In this document: positions 8,330 to 18,369 of the stretch, in pieces
Layout: each line of letters begins with the position of its first letter
Position numbering within the stretch: the stretch's first letter is position 1
Source: Bacteroidaceae bacterium
GTDB taxonomy: Bacteria > Bacteroidota > Bacteroidia > Bacteroidales > Bacteroidaceae
Assembly (NCBI GenBank): GCA_017633615.1
Contig: JAGBPB010000093.1
Span: 20,003 to 84,002 of the forward strand
Length of the DNA: 64,000 nucleotides
Direction: 5' to 3'
Notes under the pieces: generated by a model
What the model saw: only the letters and a program-made list of their open reading frames with translations
What the model was told of the DNA's origin: nothing
Databases searched by the model: none
Made by a program: the position numbers and the translations under genes

Positions 8330-10855
8330 ATGGAATACAGAATATCAGACAAACTTAACAATATACTGTCTCTCTCCAAAGAGGAGGCTGAGCGTCTTAC
8401 CCACTCTGAAGTTACGGCTGAGCATCTGCTCCTGGGAATGATCCGGGACGGAAAGAATATGGCCGTTGAGCTGCTTGTAAAGATGGGCGTTGACCTGCTG
8501 GAGTTGCGCATGCGGCTGGAATCGGAACAGATGGTTTCCGGTACCGATGCAGACAAGGTGCCCATTGAGAAGATAGCTCTCTCCGTGGCGGTTACAAGAT
8601 TGCTCAAGATCAGTATGTTGGAGGCCAGACTCCAGAGAAAGGAGGAGGTTGATGCTGAGCATCTGCTGCTGGCCATTGTACGTGACCGTTCCAGCAGGAC
8701 AGCTGAGATACTCTCCGAATATGAGGTTGACTACCGTCATCTGCTCAGCCTGCTCAATAATAACAGCGCCGAGATACAGATGGGCATGGGACTCACCGAT
8801 GATGAGGATGATGAAGAGGAGGAATATTCCGCATCACATTCTGATTCAGGCAAGACCAAGCCTGGCAAGACTGTCGCTGCGGCAAAATCCGGCAGTAACA
8901 CCCCCGTTCTGGATACCTTCAGTACGGATATGACGCAGTCCGCCCTGGAGGGTAAGCTGGATCCGGTTGTTGGCCGTGAGAAAGAGATAGAGCGCCTGGC
9001 CCAGATACTCACCCGCCGCAAGAAGAACAACCCTATCCTGATAGGTGAACCCGGTGTGGGCAAATCAGCTATCGTTGAGGGACTCTCACAGCGCATTGTA
9101 CAGCGCAAGGTATCACGCATGCTCTTTGGCAAGCGTGTGCTGGCACTTGATATGGCCGCTGTCGTAGCCGGTACCAAATATCGCGGACAGTTTGAGGAGA
9201 GGCTTCGTTCCATTATTCAGGAACTAAAGAAAAATCCTGACATAATCCTGTTTATTGACGAGATACATACCATCATAGGCGCAGGTTCTGCCGCCGGTTC
9301 CATGGATGCCGCCAATATGCTCAAGCCCGCCCTTTCACGCGGTGAGGTCCAGTGTATAGGTGCCACAACGGTTGATGAGTACCGCAAGTCAATTGAGAAG
9401 GACGGAGCACTTGAGCGCCGCTTCCAGAAGATTCTTGTGGAGCCTACAACAGTTGATGAAACTATCCAGATCCTTGAGAATATCAAGGACCGTTATGAGG
9501 AGCATCATAATGTAACATATACTGATGAAGCAATAAAAGCTTGCGTTAATCTGGCTCAGCGTTATATCACAGACCGCTCATTCCCGGACAAGGCTATAGA
9601 TGTGATGGATGAGGCCGGTTCACGTACTCACCTGTCAAATCTCTCAGTACCAAAGGAGATTGAGGACAAGGAGCATCAGATAGACTTTACCCGTGAGGGC
9701 AAGAATGATGCCGTGGCCCGTCAGGACTTTGAGCTGGCCGCCCGTTTCCGTGATCAGGAGAAGGTTCTGGAGGGTGAGCTGGAGCAGATGCGCAAGGACT
9801 GGGAACAGTCACTCAAGAGCCATCGTGAAACCGTTGATGAAGATAGTATCTCAACCGTGGTTTCAATGATGAGCGGCATCCCTGTGCAGAAGATAGCCCG
9901 TGAGGAGGGTGAGCGCCTTAAAGGTCTGGCCCCAGCACTCAAGTCAAAGGTTATAGCCCAGGAATCTGCTATAGACCTGCTTGCCAAGGCTATCCGCAGA
10001 AGCCGTGTTGGGCTGAAAAATCCCAACAAGCCCATAGGCACTTTCCTCTTCCTTGGCCCTACCGGTGTAGGTAAGACGCTGCTTGCCAAAGAGCTTGCAG
10101 AACAGATGTTCGGCACCAGTGACGCTCTGATACGCGTTGATATGAGTGAGTTCATGGAGAAGTTTGCCGTATCACGTCTGGTGGGTGCTCCTCCGGGATA
10201 TGTAGGATATGAGGATGGCGGACAACTGACCGAGAAGGTACGCCGTAAACCCTACTCCATCATTCTGCTTGATGAGATAGAGAAGGCACATCAGGATGTG
10301 TTCAACATTCTGCTGCAGGTAATGGATGAGGGCCGTCTGACCGACAGTGAGAGCCGTACGGTTGATTTCCGCAACACCATTATTATAATGACCTCCAATA
10401 TCGGGTCACGTCAGATCCAGGAGTACGGTCACGGCATAGGCTTCAGTACATCCGATGCCGGAACGGACCTGGCCCGTCAGGACATCATACGCAAGGCGCT
10501 CAACAAATCCTTTGCACCTGAGTTCATTAACCGCATAGATGAGATAATAACCTTCAACCAGCTTGACCGTGAGGCAGTGAGCCGCATTGTTGAAATTGAG
10601 CTCTCACAGCTTACGGCACGCCTGGAGGGTATGGGTTATTCACTCTCTGTATCAGATGGTGCCAAGGCATTCCTGGCAGACAAGGGCTACAGCCGTGAGT
10701 ACGGTGCCCGTCCGCTCAAACGTGCTATCCAGACCTACGTTGAGGATAAGCTGGCTGAGGTCATGATAGACGGCGAGAGCCCTATTGGATCCCTCCTTAC
10801 GGTTGATGTCAATGCCGATAAATCTGACCTTACAGTCACTGTAGGAGCCAAATGA
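8330..10855 (+). CDS. clpC: ClpC-type AAA+ unfoldase
   Basis: 841 residues. The N-terminal double Clp repeat (about 1-145) carries [10 protein letters not shown] and [10 protein letters not shown]. An acidic linker follows near 155. AAA domain D1 has Walker A GEPGVGKS (about 240) and Walker [13 protein letters not shown]-like middle region (about 425-480, [11 protein letters not shown]) marks ClpC rather than ClpA or ClpB. D2 has Walker A GPTGVGKT (about 575). The IGF tripeptide in HGIGFST (about 703) is the loop that docks on ClpP, so this is a proteolytic unfoldase. ClpP and an McsA/MecA-like adaptor are not nearby. The start was taken at 8330 from the promoter box and the family N-terminus ([13 protein letters not shown]). 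Confidence 0.95.
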   Translation: MEYRISDKLNNILSLSKEEAERLTHSEVTAEHLLLGMIRDGKNMAVELLVKMGVDLLELRMRLESEQMVSGTDADKVPIEKIALSVAVTRLLKISMLEARLQRKEEVDAEHLLLAIVRDRSSRTAEILSEYEVDYRHLLSLLNNNSAEIQMGMGLTDDEDDEEEEYSASHSDSGKTKPGKTVAAAKSGSNTPVLDTFSTDMTQSALEGKLDPVVGREKEIERLAQILTRRKKNNPILIGEPGVGKSAIVEGLSQRIVQRKVSRMLFGKRVLALDMAAVVAGTKYRGQFEERLRSIIQELKKNPDIILFIDEIHTIIGAGSAAGSMDAANMLKPALSRGEVQCIGATTVDEYRKSIEKDGALERRFQKILVEPTTVDETIQILENIKDRYEEHHNVTYTDEAIKACVNLAQRYITDRSFPDKAIDVMDEAGSRTHLSNLSVPKEIEDKEHQIDFTREGKNDAVARQDFELAARFRDQEKVLEGELEQMRKDWEQSLKSHRETVDEDSISTVVSMMSGIPVQKIAREEGERLKGLAPALKSKVIAQESAIDLLAKAIRRSRVGLKNPNKPIGTFLFLGPTGVGKTLLAKELAEQMFGTSDALIRVDMSEFMEKFAVSRLVGAPPGYVGYEDGGQLTEKVRRKPYSIILLDEIEKAHQDVFNILLQVMDEGRLTDSESRTVDFRNTIIIMTSNIGSRQIQEYGHGIGFSTSDAGTDLARQDIIRKALNKSFAPEFINRIDEIITFNQLDREAVSRIVEIELSQLTARLEGMGYSLSVSDGAKAFLADKGYSREYGARPLKRAIQTYVEDKLAEVMIDGESPIGSLLTVDVNADKSDLTVTVGAK

Positions 10856-10891
10856 TTTGACAGAGAGTCACAGAGAGACTCCTGTTCAGCC

Positions 10892-10926
10892 AAAATGTCA
10901 GTCGGGAAACCGTCTGGCATTTTTGT
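10892..10926 (+). terminator. Terminator after clpC
   Basis: A long stem (AAAATGTCAG, T, CGG paired with CCG, T, CTGGCATTTT) capped by a GAAA tetraloop is followed by T-rich sequence. It separates clpC from htpG. Confidence 0.85.
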
Positions 10927-10974
10927 TGTATTGTATGAGGCAGAATAATCAGATAAAACTAAAACAATATAATT

Positions 10975-13023
10975 ATGCAGAAAGGTACAATCGGGGTAAC
11001 GACCGAGAACATATTCCCCGTCATCAAAAAGTTCCTGTACAGCGATCGTGAGATATTCCTCCGCGAGATAGTTTCAAATGCAGTTGATGCCACCCAGAAG
11101 CTCAAGACACTGGCCTCAAAGGGCGATTTCAAGGGTGAGATGGGTGACCTTACGGTACATGTTACAGTAAACAAGGACAATATCACCGTAAGTGACCGAG
11201 GCATAGGTATGACCGCTGCTGAGATTGACAAGTACATCAACCAGATAGCATTCTCAGGTGCAAATGATTTCCTTGAGAAATACAAGAATGACGCCAATGC
11301 CATCATAGGCCACTTCGGACTTGGATTCTACTCAGCCTTTATGGTGTCAAAGAAGGTTGAGATCATAACCAAATCCTATCAGGAAGGTGCTCAGGCTGTA
11401 AAATGGAGCTGTGACGGTTCACCTGAATTCGAACTCACGGATGCCGATAAGGCTGACCGCGGAACCGACATCATTCTCTACCTGGATGATGAGAGCAAGG
11501 AGTACCTGCAGGAGACCGCAATCCAGGGTCTGCTCAAGAAATACTGCCGGTTCCTACCCGTACAGATAGCCTGCGGTAAGAAGAAGGAATGGAAAGACGG
11601 TAAGGAGGTTGATACTGCCGAGGACAATATCATCAACAACGTAGAGCCACTCTGGACAAAGACCCCGAGTGAACTCAAGGATGAAGACTATAAGGGTTTC
11701 TATCGTGAGCTCTATCCCATGCAGGACGAACCCCTGTTCTGGATACATCTTAACGTGGATTTTCCGTTCCATCTTACCGGAATCCTCTACTTTCCCAAGA
11801 TCAAGACCAATCTTGACCTGCAGAAGAACCGCATACAGCTCTACTGTAACCAGGTATTCGTGACGGACAGCGTTGAAGGTATCGTTCCTGACTTTCTTAC
11901 ACTGCTTCATGGCGTGATAGATTCTCCGGATATTCCGCTTAACGTGTCACGTTCATATCTGCAGAGTGACTCCAATGTCAAGAAGATATCCGGATATATC
12001 ACCAAGAAGGTGGCAGACCGTCTTACCGCCATATTCAAGAATGACCGTAAGGAGTTTGAGGGTAAATGGGATGATGTTAAGCTCTTTATCAACTATGGAA
12101 TGCTTACTGAGGAGGATTTCTACAGCAAGATGGAGAAAGTGGCCCTCTTCAAGGATACTGACGGCAAGTACTTTACCTTTGAGGAGTACAAGAAACTTAT
12201 TGAGGCCAACCAGACTGATAAGAATAAGAGCCTTATATACCTGTACGCAACGAACAAGGAAGAGCAGTATGGTTACATAGAAACAGCTAAGAACAAGGGC
12301 TACAGCGTATTGCTCATGGATAATCAGCTTGATGTACCTGTAATAGGTATGCTGGAGCAGAAATTCGGTAACAGCAGCCGTTTCCAGAGGGTTGACAGTG
12401 ACTCCATTGACAACCTTATTGCTAAGGAGGATAACAAGGCTGTTGACCTGCCTGCAGGACAGCTGCGTATGCTCACCAAGGTGTTCAGCAGCCAGATGCC
12501 CAAGATTGAGAAGGCTGATTTCCATGTAGACGCCCAGTCTCTGGGTGAGTCTGCCCTGCCCGTTATGGTAACCTGCAGCGAGTATATGCGCCGTATGAAA
12601 GATATGGCAGCCATCCAGCCCGGCATGAATTTCTACGGGGATATGCCTGATATGTACACCGTTATACTCAACAAGGACCATAAACTTATCAAGAAGGTTC
12701 TTGATGACGCTGCCGCTGCTTGTGACAGCAAGGTTAAGCCTGAAGATGACAAACTGAACTCCCTTAAGGAGCGTCAGGCAGAGTTGCGTAAGGCACGTGA
12801 GGGTAAGAAGGATGAGGATGTTCCGCAGGCAGAGAAGGATGAGATGAAGGATATTGACGGCAAGATATCAGAGGCTGAGAACGCTATCACAAACATCTAC
12901 TCAGAGTATGCCGCAGGCCAGAAAGTGGTGCATGAACTCATTGATCTGGCTCTGCTTCAGAACGGTATGCTTAAGGGTGAGGCTCTGTCAGCCTTTATAC
13001 GCCGTAGTGTAGAGCTTATCTAA
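10975..13023 (+). CDS. htpG: Hsp90-family chaperone HtpG
   Basis: 682 residues. The N-terminal GHKL ATPase has EIVSNAVDATQKLK (Asn and Asp contacting ATP, about 29-42), DRGIGM (about 79) and GHFGLGFYSAFM (about 110, the lid glycines). Middle and dimerisation domains follow. The charged segment near 600 (ERQAELRKAREGKKDED) is typical of Bacteroidetes HtpG, which are longer than the E. coli protein. HtpG is a cytosolic dimeric chaperone acting with DnaK on client proteins. It follows clpC on the same strand but is separated by a terminator, so it is transcribed independently. I see no convincing promoter box in the 50 nt upstream. Confidence 0.97.
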   Translation: MQKGTIGVTTENIFPVIKKFLYSDREIFLREIVSNAVDATQKLKTLASKGDFKGEMGDLTVHVTVNKDNITVSDRGIGMTAAEIDKYINQIAFSGANDFLEKYKNDANAIIGHFGLGFYSAFMVSKKVEIITKSYQEGAQAVKWSCDGSPEFELTDADKADRGTDIILYLDDESKEYLQETAIQGLLKKYCRFLPVQIACGKKKEWKDGKEVDTAEDNIINNVEPLWTKTPSELKDEDYKGFYRELYPMQDEPLFWIHLNVDFPFHLTGILYFPKIKTNLDLQKNRIQLYCNQVFVTDSVEGIVPDFLTLLHGVIDSPDIPLNVSRSYLQSDSNVKKISGYITKKVADRLTAIFKNDRKEFEGKWDDVKLFINYGMLTEEDFYSKMEKVALFKDTDGKYFTFEEYKKLIEANQTDKNKSLIYLYATNKEEQYGYIETAKNKGYSVLLMDNQLDVPVIGMLEQKFGNSSRFQRVDSDSIDNLIAKEDNKAVDLPAGQLRMLTKVFSSQMPKIEKADFHVDAQSLGESALPVMVTCSEYMRRMKDMAAIQPGMNFYGDMPDMYTVILNKDHKLIKKVLDDAAAACDSKVKPEDDKLNSLKERQAELRKAREGKKDEDVPQAEKDEMKDIDGKISEAENAITNIYSEYAAGQKVVHELIDLALLQNGMLKGEALSAFIRRSVELI

Positions 13024-13042
13024 ACGTAACATTTTTATATGA

Positions 13043-13079
13043 AAATGGGCATTGAACGTATATCAGTGCCCATTTTTTG
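13043..13079 (+). terminator. Terminator after htpG
   Basis: A 13-bp stem (AAATGGGCATTGA / TCAGTGCCCATTT, one G-U pair) with a 7-nt loop is followed by TTTG. The next gene's promoter box lies immediately downstream. Confidence 0.9.
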
Positions 13080-13081
13080 TA

Positions 13082-13089
13082 TATATTTG
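13082..13089 (+). promoter_or_regulatory. Promoter -7 box for the patatin gene (TATATTTG)
   Basis: TATATTTG matches TAnnTTTG and starts three bases after the htpG terminator tail. RNA start is expected near 13095, some 15 nt before the ATG at 13110. Confidence 0.55.
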
Positions 13090-13109
13090 TGGCACATGCA
13101 TACCGCTTG

Positions 13110-15419
13110 ATGTTTAAAAGGGTTATCATATCGATTCTTTCTCTGCTGCTTCTGGCTGTTCCTGTCGGGGGTCAGAAAGTTGGCCTGGTGCTGAGTGGAG
13201 GCGGTGCCAAAGGTCTGGCTCATATCGGCGTGATACGTGCTCTTGAGGAGAACAACATCCCTATTGATTACATTGCCGGAACATCCATCGGCGCCGTAAT
13301 AGGATCCTTGTATGCTATGGGTTATTCTCCTGATGAGATGGAGAACCTTATCTGTTCTGATGATTTCAAGAACTGGTATCTTGGAGCCAAGGATATGAAC
13401 TACCAGTTCTTCTTCAAGCAGCCATCACCCACTCCGGCCATGATCTCTGCCCAGATAGCCATCAGGGACTCCATGACCGTGATACGTCCTATGGTAAACA
13501 GCGTGGTTGATCCGCTGCAGATGAATCTGGCTTTTGTTGATATATTCTCAGGTGCATCGGCTGCATGCAGGAATGATTTCAACCAGCTGATGGTACCTTT
13601 CAGGGCAGTTGCATCGGATGTGTTCAACAAGAACTCAATTGTGCTGGACAAGGGTGATCTGGGTGCTGCCGTACGCGCTTCAATGTCATTCCCCTTTGTG
13701 TTCCGCCCTATTAAGATTGATTCCATAATCGCTTATGACGGAGGTATTTATGATAATTTCCCTGTAGATGTCATGATGCGTGAGTTCCATCCTGATTTTA
13801 TTGTGGGAAGCGTAGTCGCCGTAAGCCCGGGAACGCCTGAGATTGAGGTTCCTGATGAGTTTGACCTTATGGGCCAGGTGCGAAGCATGATAATGCAAAA
13901 AAGTGATTACAGCCTTGATCCCCGGCTTGGTGTCAAGGTGGAGTTCAATCTGGATGATGTGGGACTGCTTGATTTCCACCGTCTTGATGAACTGTCAGAG
14001 CTGGGTTACCATAACACCATGCAGCTTATGGATTCCATCAAATCACGCACAAAAGAGCGTCAGGAGTCCTCTGTACTCAGTGATCTGCGTTCCGCCTTTA
14101 AGGAACGCATCCCGGAGCTGGTATTCAGCTCAGTTGATGTAAACGGTGTCAATTCAGCTCAAAAACGGTATATCCTCAAGGAACTTAACGCTACTGACGG
14201 CTCTTTTGATTTTGAGGATTTCAAATCAGGTTACTTCAAGCTGTTATCTGATGATGCCATCAGTGAGATAATACCAGCTACACACTATTCAGAGCAGGAT
14301 TCAACATTCGGACTGGAACTGAATGTCCAGGTTGATGACCACCCTACCTTCAATCTGGGCGGCGGTCTGTCTACATCCATATCCAGCCAGCTGTACGGTT
14401 CAGTATCATATAACCACATAGGTGAAGCATCAGAGTCATATCTGCTTGAGGGCCAGGTGGGCCGTTCATACAGCAACGCTCAGTTCCTTACCCGTATAGA
14501 CATGGCTACCAAGATCCCTATGTCGCTGTCACTGCAGTTGGCATTCAACAACATGAACTATTTCCGTTCAGGTTCATATATATTTACGTCCGATAAGTAC
14601 ATGCCCGCTCTCAACAAGTCAACGGAGTTTTTCGGCAAGATCAAGATATCACGTCCGTTCCTGAACAACTACAAGGCCGTTTTCTCGTTCGGTCTGGCGC
14701 ACCACAAGGATTACTACTCACAATCCAGCAGCGTTGACCTGCGTTCTTTCAGGTATGACAGCAACCGTCATAAGATACTGGGAGGTTCAGTAGAGTTCAT
14801 TGGCAATACCCTTAACTCAACGCAGTACCCCACCAGCGGCCGTTATGAGAAGATACGGGCCTTTATAGGTACTGAGGAGGACCGTTATATGCCGCAGAAC
14901 GTGCTGTCAGATGAGTATCATGGTGTTGATCGTTCCTGGTTGCAGATATGCGCATCAACTGAGCACTATTTCAAACTGACATCACATATAACGCTGGGCA
15001 CATATTTGGAGGGCTATTATTCATCCAGGAACCTGTCAACCAATTATCAGTCAACTATCATGCAGACAGGCAGTTTCCGTCCCACCGTAAACAGCAAGTT
15101 CATATATGACCCGGATTTCTCGGCCAATGCATATTTTGCGGCCGGACTTAAGCCTATCTTTATAATTAACTCCGTGTTCCATCTGCGCGCAGAGGCATAC
15201 GTATTCCAGCCTACCCGCCCCATCTGTAATGATGAGGGCCTGGCCGTGTATGGTAATCCTCTTACAGGAATGCAGATTATGAGTGAGCTGGCGTTTGTGG
15301 CACAATATCAGAGAATCTCCTTCAATGCTTTCCTGGATCTGTCCACGTCAAGCTATAACCCCTCAATGCTTGGAGTCACATTGGGTATCCTTATGCCTAA
15401 TGAGTGGTTCCTGGAGTGA
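13110..15419 (+). CDS. Patatin-like phospholipase with outer-membrane beta-barrel (type Vd-like)
   Basis: 769 residues. The signal peptide (about 1-22) ends in VGGQ. The patatin domain (23-310) has the oxyanion loop SGGGAKG (about 27-33), the nucleophile elbow GTSIG (Ser near 59) and the catalytic Asp in YDGG (about 210). A POTRA-like linker follows (about 330-420). The rest is a BamA/Omp85-type barrel, rich in alternating aromatic strands up to the end. This layout is that of PlpD-type (type Vd) proteins, where the barrel displays or secretes the lipase. Lysophospholipase or phospholipase A activity is expected from the family. The start at 13110 gives a proper signal peptide and follows the promoter box. 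The gene abuts the convergent AraC-type gene with no gap. Confidence 0.92.
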   Translation: MFKRVIISILSLLLLAVPVGGQKVGLVLSGGGAKGLAHIGVIRALEENNIPIDYIAGTSIGAVIGSLYAMGYSPDEMENLICSDDFKNWYLGAKDMNYQFFFKQPSPTPAMISAQIAIRDSMTVIRPMVNSVVDPLQMNLAFVDIFSGASAACRNDFNQLMVPFRAVASDVFNKNSIVLDKGDLGAAVRASMSFPFVFRPIKIDSIIAYDGGIYDNFPVDVMMREFHPDFIVGSVVAVSPGTPEIEVPDEFDLMGQVRSMIMQKSDYSLDPRLGVKVEFNLDDVGLLDFHRLDELSELGYHNTMQLMDSIKSRTKERQESSVLSDLRSAFKERIPELVFSSVDVNGVNSAQKRYILKELNATDGSFDFEDFKSGYFKLLSDDAISEIIPATHYSEQDSTFGLELNVQVDDHPTFNLGGGLSTSISSQLYGSVSYNHIGEASESYLLEGQVGRSYSNAQFLTRIDMATKIPMSLSLQLAFNNMNYFRSGSYIFTSDKYMPALNKSTEFFGKIKISRPFLNNYKAVFSFGLAHHKDYYSQSSSVDLRSFRYDSNRHKILGGSVEFIGNTLNSTQYPTSGRYEKIRAFIGTEEDRYMPQNVLSDEYHGVDRSWLQICASTEHYFKLTSHITLGTYLEGYYSSRNLSTNYQSTIMQTGSFRPTVNSKFIYDPDFSANAYFAAGLKPIFIINSVFHLRAEAYVFQPTRPICNDEGLAVYGNPLTGMQIMSELAFVAQYQRISFNAFLDLSTSSYNPSMLGVTLGILMPNEWFLE

Positions 15420-15432
15420 TTACTCCTTCTTT
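15413..15432. terminator. Short hairpin across both convergent stop codons
   Basis: GGAGT-GATT-ACTCC (15413-15426) is centred on the junction of the two convergent genes. The TGA (15417-15419) and the minus-strand TAA (15420-15422) both lie inside it. T-rich sequence follows on the plus strand. The stem is only 5 bp, so terminator function is an inference. Confidence 0.4.
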
Positions 15433-16607
15433 TGCTGCTCCCGCTGTTTCTTGAGCCACACTGATGGTGATGAGCCGGCTATCTTCTGGAACTGGCGGTA
15501 GAAGGTGGAACTGCTTATATATCCGCATGAGTATTCCACATTCTTGGGTGACTCTCCTTTGAGCAACAGTTCCTCGGCATATATTATACGGGCGTTATTG
15601 ACGTAATCAGAGAATGACATGCCGCTGAACTGCCTTACGGCCAGTGACAGATATGTACGGTTTGTGCCCAGTCTCTGGGCCAGGTCTATCAGGTTGAGGT
15701 CCGGCTCCAGAAAGACTTTCTCCTCATTCATGAGGCGCTCCACGTTCTTCCAACAGTTGGAAATGGTCATCTCCTGCCTGTTTTCGGGGAATAGAGCGGT
15801 CTTGGAGGGTTTGCCGTCTCCCTTCTCAAGCATATGCCTTATATCATCGGCACTATAGTCAATTATAAATGCCAGGATGGCCAGAGCAAGCTGATACATA
15901 AACGTAACGAGTATCAGTATGATGGTACGTATATCAATATCCTGCTGATAATTAGGGGAAGCCTCACGAAGCAGTACCACCAGCACTCCTACCGCGGTAA
16001 GCGCGGCAATAAGGCGTGACTGGCTCACGGACTTGCCGTTGTTTGATGAGAAGAATTCATTGACTGTATCCTCATACTTATACATGCACCAGCAGCACCA
16101 GAGCAGGACTCCAGCCTCAAACCAGAACGTTATGGTACGTGCCATGTGATAGCAGAAATACTCTATCACCTTCATGGTGGTCTCATGTTCAGCTATGGTT
16201 GATTCATTCAGTATCACGCTGTTATGCATGCGCTGAAGATTAAAATGGCTGGCTCCCAGATAGACAATGAGAAAAAGCGCCGTAATGACTGCCATGGGTA
16301 TAAATACCATATAGTCTTTCTTGGTTATACCCTTTATGTTGGTCAGTTCAATGGTAAACATGTAGAACAGAGGCGCATATGCCAGGCTGGCCACGATATA
16401 AACGGGCCAGGTCCATATCATATGGCATTTATCAGGATTGAATAGTTGTGCATATACCAGCATGCGCAGGCTCCAGACTGCCTGGATTGCCACAATAATC
16501 CAGTGGCACTTGTTCTTGTCCTGTTTAAAGAGGGCTATTGAGAGTGCGCATATGAAACTGAATACACCTAGCAATGTGTACAGCAGATGAACAGGGATAT
16601 TGCTCAT
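15420..16607 (-). CDS. Membrane-bound AraC-family transcriptional regulator
   Basis: 395 residues. The N-terminal half has about six or seven hydrophobic helices (for example LLYTLLGVFSFICALSIALF, VYIVASLAYAPLFYMFTIEL, IIILILVTFMYQLALAILAF). The C-terminal about 110 residues form an AraC/XylS double helix-turn-helix with LNLIDLAQRLGTNRTYLSLAV and the family signature NVEYSCGYISSSTFYRQFQKIAGSSP. A membrane sensor joined to an AraC DNA-binding domain recurs in Bacteroidetes; the signal is unknown. The divergent neighbour is an acyl-CoA synthetase and the convergent one a phospholipase, which hints at lipid-related control, but this is only context. Confidence 0.9.
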   Translation of the reverse strand: MSNIPVHLLYTLLGVFSFICALSIALFKQDKNKCHWIIVAIQAVWSLRMLVYAQLFNPDKCHMIWTWPVYIVASLAYAPLFYMFTIELTNIKGITKKDYMVFIPMAVITALFLIVYLGASHFNLQRMHNSVILNESTIAEHETTMKVIEYFCYHMARTITFWFEAGVLLWCCWCMYKYEDTVNEFFSSNNGKSVSQSRLIAALTAVGVLVVLLREASPNYQQDIDIRTIILILVTFMYQLALAILAFIIDYSADDIRHMLEKGDGKPSKTALFPENRQEMTISNCWKNVERLMNEEKVFLEPDLNLIDLAQRLGTNRTYLSLAVRQFSGMSFSDYVNNARIIYAEELLLKGESPKNVEYSCGYISSSTFYRQFQKIAGSSPSVWLKKQREQQKKE

Positions 16608-16688
16608 GTCGTATCGTGTTCATTGGTCAACAGTTACGAAAGTACATATTTTCTCTCATAATATAGCGTAGTATTTGCTGAGAAATGA

Positions 16689-16696
16689 TATTTTTG
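16689..16696 (+). promoter_or_regulatory. Promoter -7 box for the acyl-CoA synthetase (TATTTTTG)
   Basis: TATTTTTG fits TAnnTTTG. RNA start is expected near 16702, about 20 nt before the ATG at 16723. Confidence 0.55.
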
Positions 16697-16722
16697 CATA
16701 TAAAACACTATATGAACCATAT

Positions 16723-18369
16723 ATGAAAGAGTATCCGCATTATCTTGAAAGGCTCCAGGCTGCCACACGAAAGTTTTGGGACAAACCCGCATTGAACAAT
16801 ATAGGAGGTGAATCATTCACTTATGCCCAGATGGCCCGCTCCATTGCGCGTTTCCATATCATATTTGACTATGCCGGCATACAGAAAGGTGAGCGCATAG
16901 CACTGTGCGCACAGAATGGTGCACGCTGGGGATTTGCCTATCTGGCCGTAAACACCTATGAGACCGTGATAGTACCTATCCTGGCTGATTTCAAGCCGGA
17001 TAGCGTTATGGGACTTGTAAACCATTCCGGCAGCATTGCCCTGTTCACAGATAGGGAGAAATGGTCCAAGATGGACATAGCCAAGATGCCGCAGGTTCGT
17101 GCCGTGATTGATGTCAACACACTGGAGCTGCTCTATTGTGGTGATGAAAAGATACAGTACGCCTTTGAGCATCTTGATGAACTCTTTGACAAGAAATATC
17201 CTAACGGATTCGGTCCTGATGACGTGGTTTATCCCACTGACAATTGGGATAACCTTTCAACCATCAACTATACATCGGGCTCTACGGGAGATCCCAAGGG
17301 CGTTATGCTGACCTACCGTAACTTTTCTGCCAATGTAGATTTCAGCCAGCGTAACGTGCCTGCAGGCGATAAGATGGTCTCAATGCTGCCTATGGCTCAT
17401 ATGTACGGCCTTGTCATAGAGTTCCTCTACCCGCTCTGCAACGGCACTTCCATCTACTGGTTGGGTAAGGCCCCCACTCCGGCCGCCCTCATGAAGGCCT
17501 TTGCTGATGTCAAGCCCTACCTGCTCATTACCGTTCCGCTGGTAATGGAAAAGATATACAAGTCCAAGATCAAGCCCATGATAGACAAACCGGCAATAAA
17601 GTTAGCACTTAAAGTGCCTGGGCTTAACCGTATAATCTACAACAAGATAAGAGACGGACTTGTAACTGCTTTCGGCGGTAATTGTGAGGAGTTCATCATG
17701 GGCGGTGCAGCACTTAATCCGGAGGTTGAGCGTATCTTCAAGAAGATCAAGTTCCCGTATCTGGTAGGATATGGCATGACAGAAGCCTGCCCTCTCCTGG
17801 CCTATGAGCACTGGACCAAGTATGTTCCCGGCTCATGCGGCAAGCCTGTTGATGTGGCAGAGGTGCGTATTGACTCCGATGACCCTCAGCATACCGTAGG
17901 TGAGATTCAGGCTCGCGGTGAGAATATAACCATAGGTTACTATAACAATCCTGAGGCAACAGCCAATGCATTTACTGAAGACGGCTGGCTCAAGACCGGT
18001 GATCTGGGTATAATGGATGCTGACGGCAACATATTCATACGTGGACGCTCCAAGAACATGATTTTGGGTCCTTCCGGTCAGAATATCTATCCTGAAGAGA
18101 TTGAGGCTGTAGTAAATAACCAGGATTACGTAGTTGAATCAGTGGTTGTGGATCGTGGCGGCAAACTGGTGGCTCTGGTTTATCTTGATGAGCAGGCCAT
18201 TGCCAAGGCCCTTCTTGATGATGAGGCTAAGGATGCCATCCCTGAGAACATCCGCTTAGCTTCTAACCGCCAACTGCCCGTCTATAGCCAGCTTGCCAAG
18301 GTTGAGGTGCAGGCCGTTCCGTTTGAGAAGACTCCCAAGATGTCTATCCGCCGCTTCCTCTACAAATGA
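16723..18369 (+). CDS. Long-chain fatty acid--CoA ligase (AMP-binding)
   Basis: 548 residues from the ATG at 16723 (MKEYPHYLERLQAATRKF); a TTG further upstream lies before the promoter box. The adenylation domain has the phosphate loop YTSGSTGDPKG (about 183), the GYGMTEACPL motif (about 350), and the hinge region TGDLGIMDADGNIFIRGRSKNMI (about 423-445). The C-terminal lid ends in a catalytic Lys in FEKTPKMSIRRF. The fold activates a carboxylate as acyl-AMP and then thioesterifies it to CoA. Length and motifs fit medium/long-chain acyl-CoA synthetases used to recycle fatty acids into membrane lipid. The last codons and stop lie inside a palindrome shared with the convergent gene. Confidence 0.9.
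   Translation: MKEYPHYLERLQAATRKFWDKPALNNIGGESFTYAQMARSIARFHIIFDYAGIQKGERIALCAQNGARWGFAYLAVNTYETVIVPILADFKPDSVMGLVNHSGSIALFTDREKWSKMDIAKMPQVRAVIDVNTLELLYCGDEKIQYAFEHLDELFDKKYPNGFGPDDVVYPTDNWDNLSTINYTSGSTGDPKGVMLTYRNFSANVDFSQRNVPAGDKMVSMLPMAHMYGLVIEFLYPLCNGTSIYWLGKAPTPAALMKAFADVKPYLLITVPLVMEKIYKSKIKPMIDKPAIKLALKVPGLNRIIYNKIRDGLVTAFGGNCEEFIMGGAALNPEVERIFKKIKFPYLVGYGMTEACPLLAYEHWTKYVPGSCGKPVDVAEVRIDSDDPQHTVGEIQARGENITIGYYNNPEATANAFTEDGWLKTGDLGIMDADGNIFIRGRSKNMILGPSGQNIYPEEIEAVVNNQDYVVESVVVDRGGKLVALVYLDEQAIAKALLDDEAKDAIPENIRLASNRQLPVYSQLAKVEVQAVPFEKTPKMSIRRFLYK

Noticed and set aside
11953..12681. A 242-codon minus-strand frame inside htpG
   Set aside because: It mirrors htpG codons, has no recognisable domain and no promoter.
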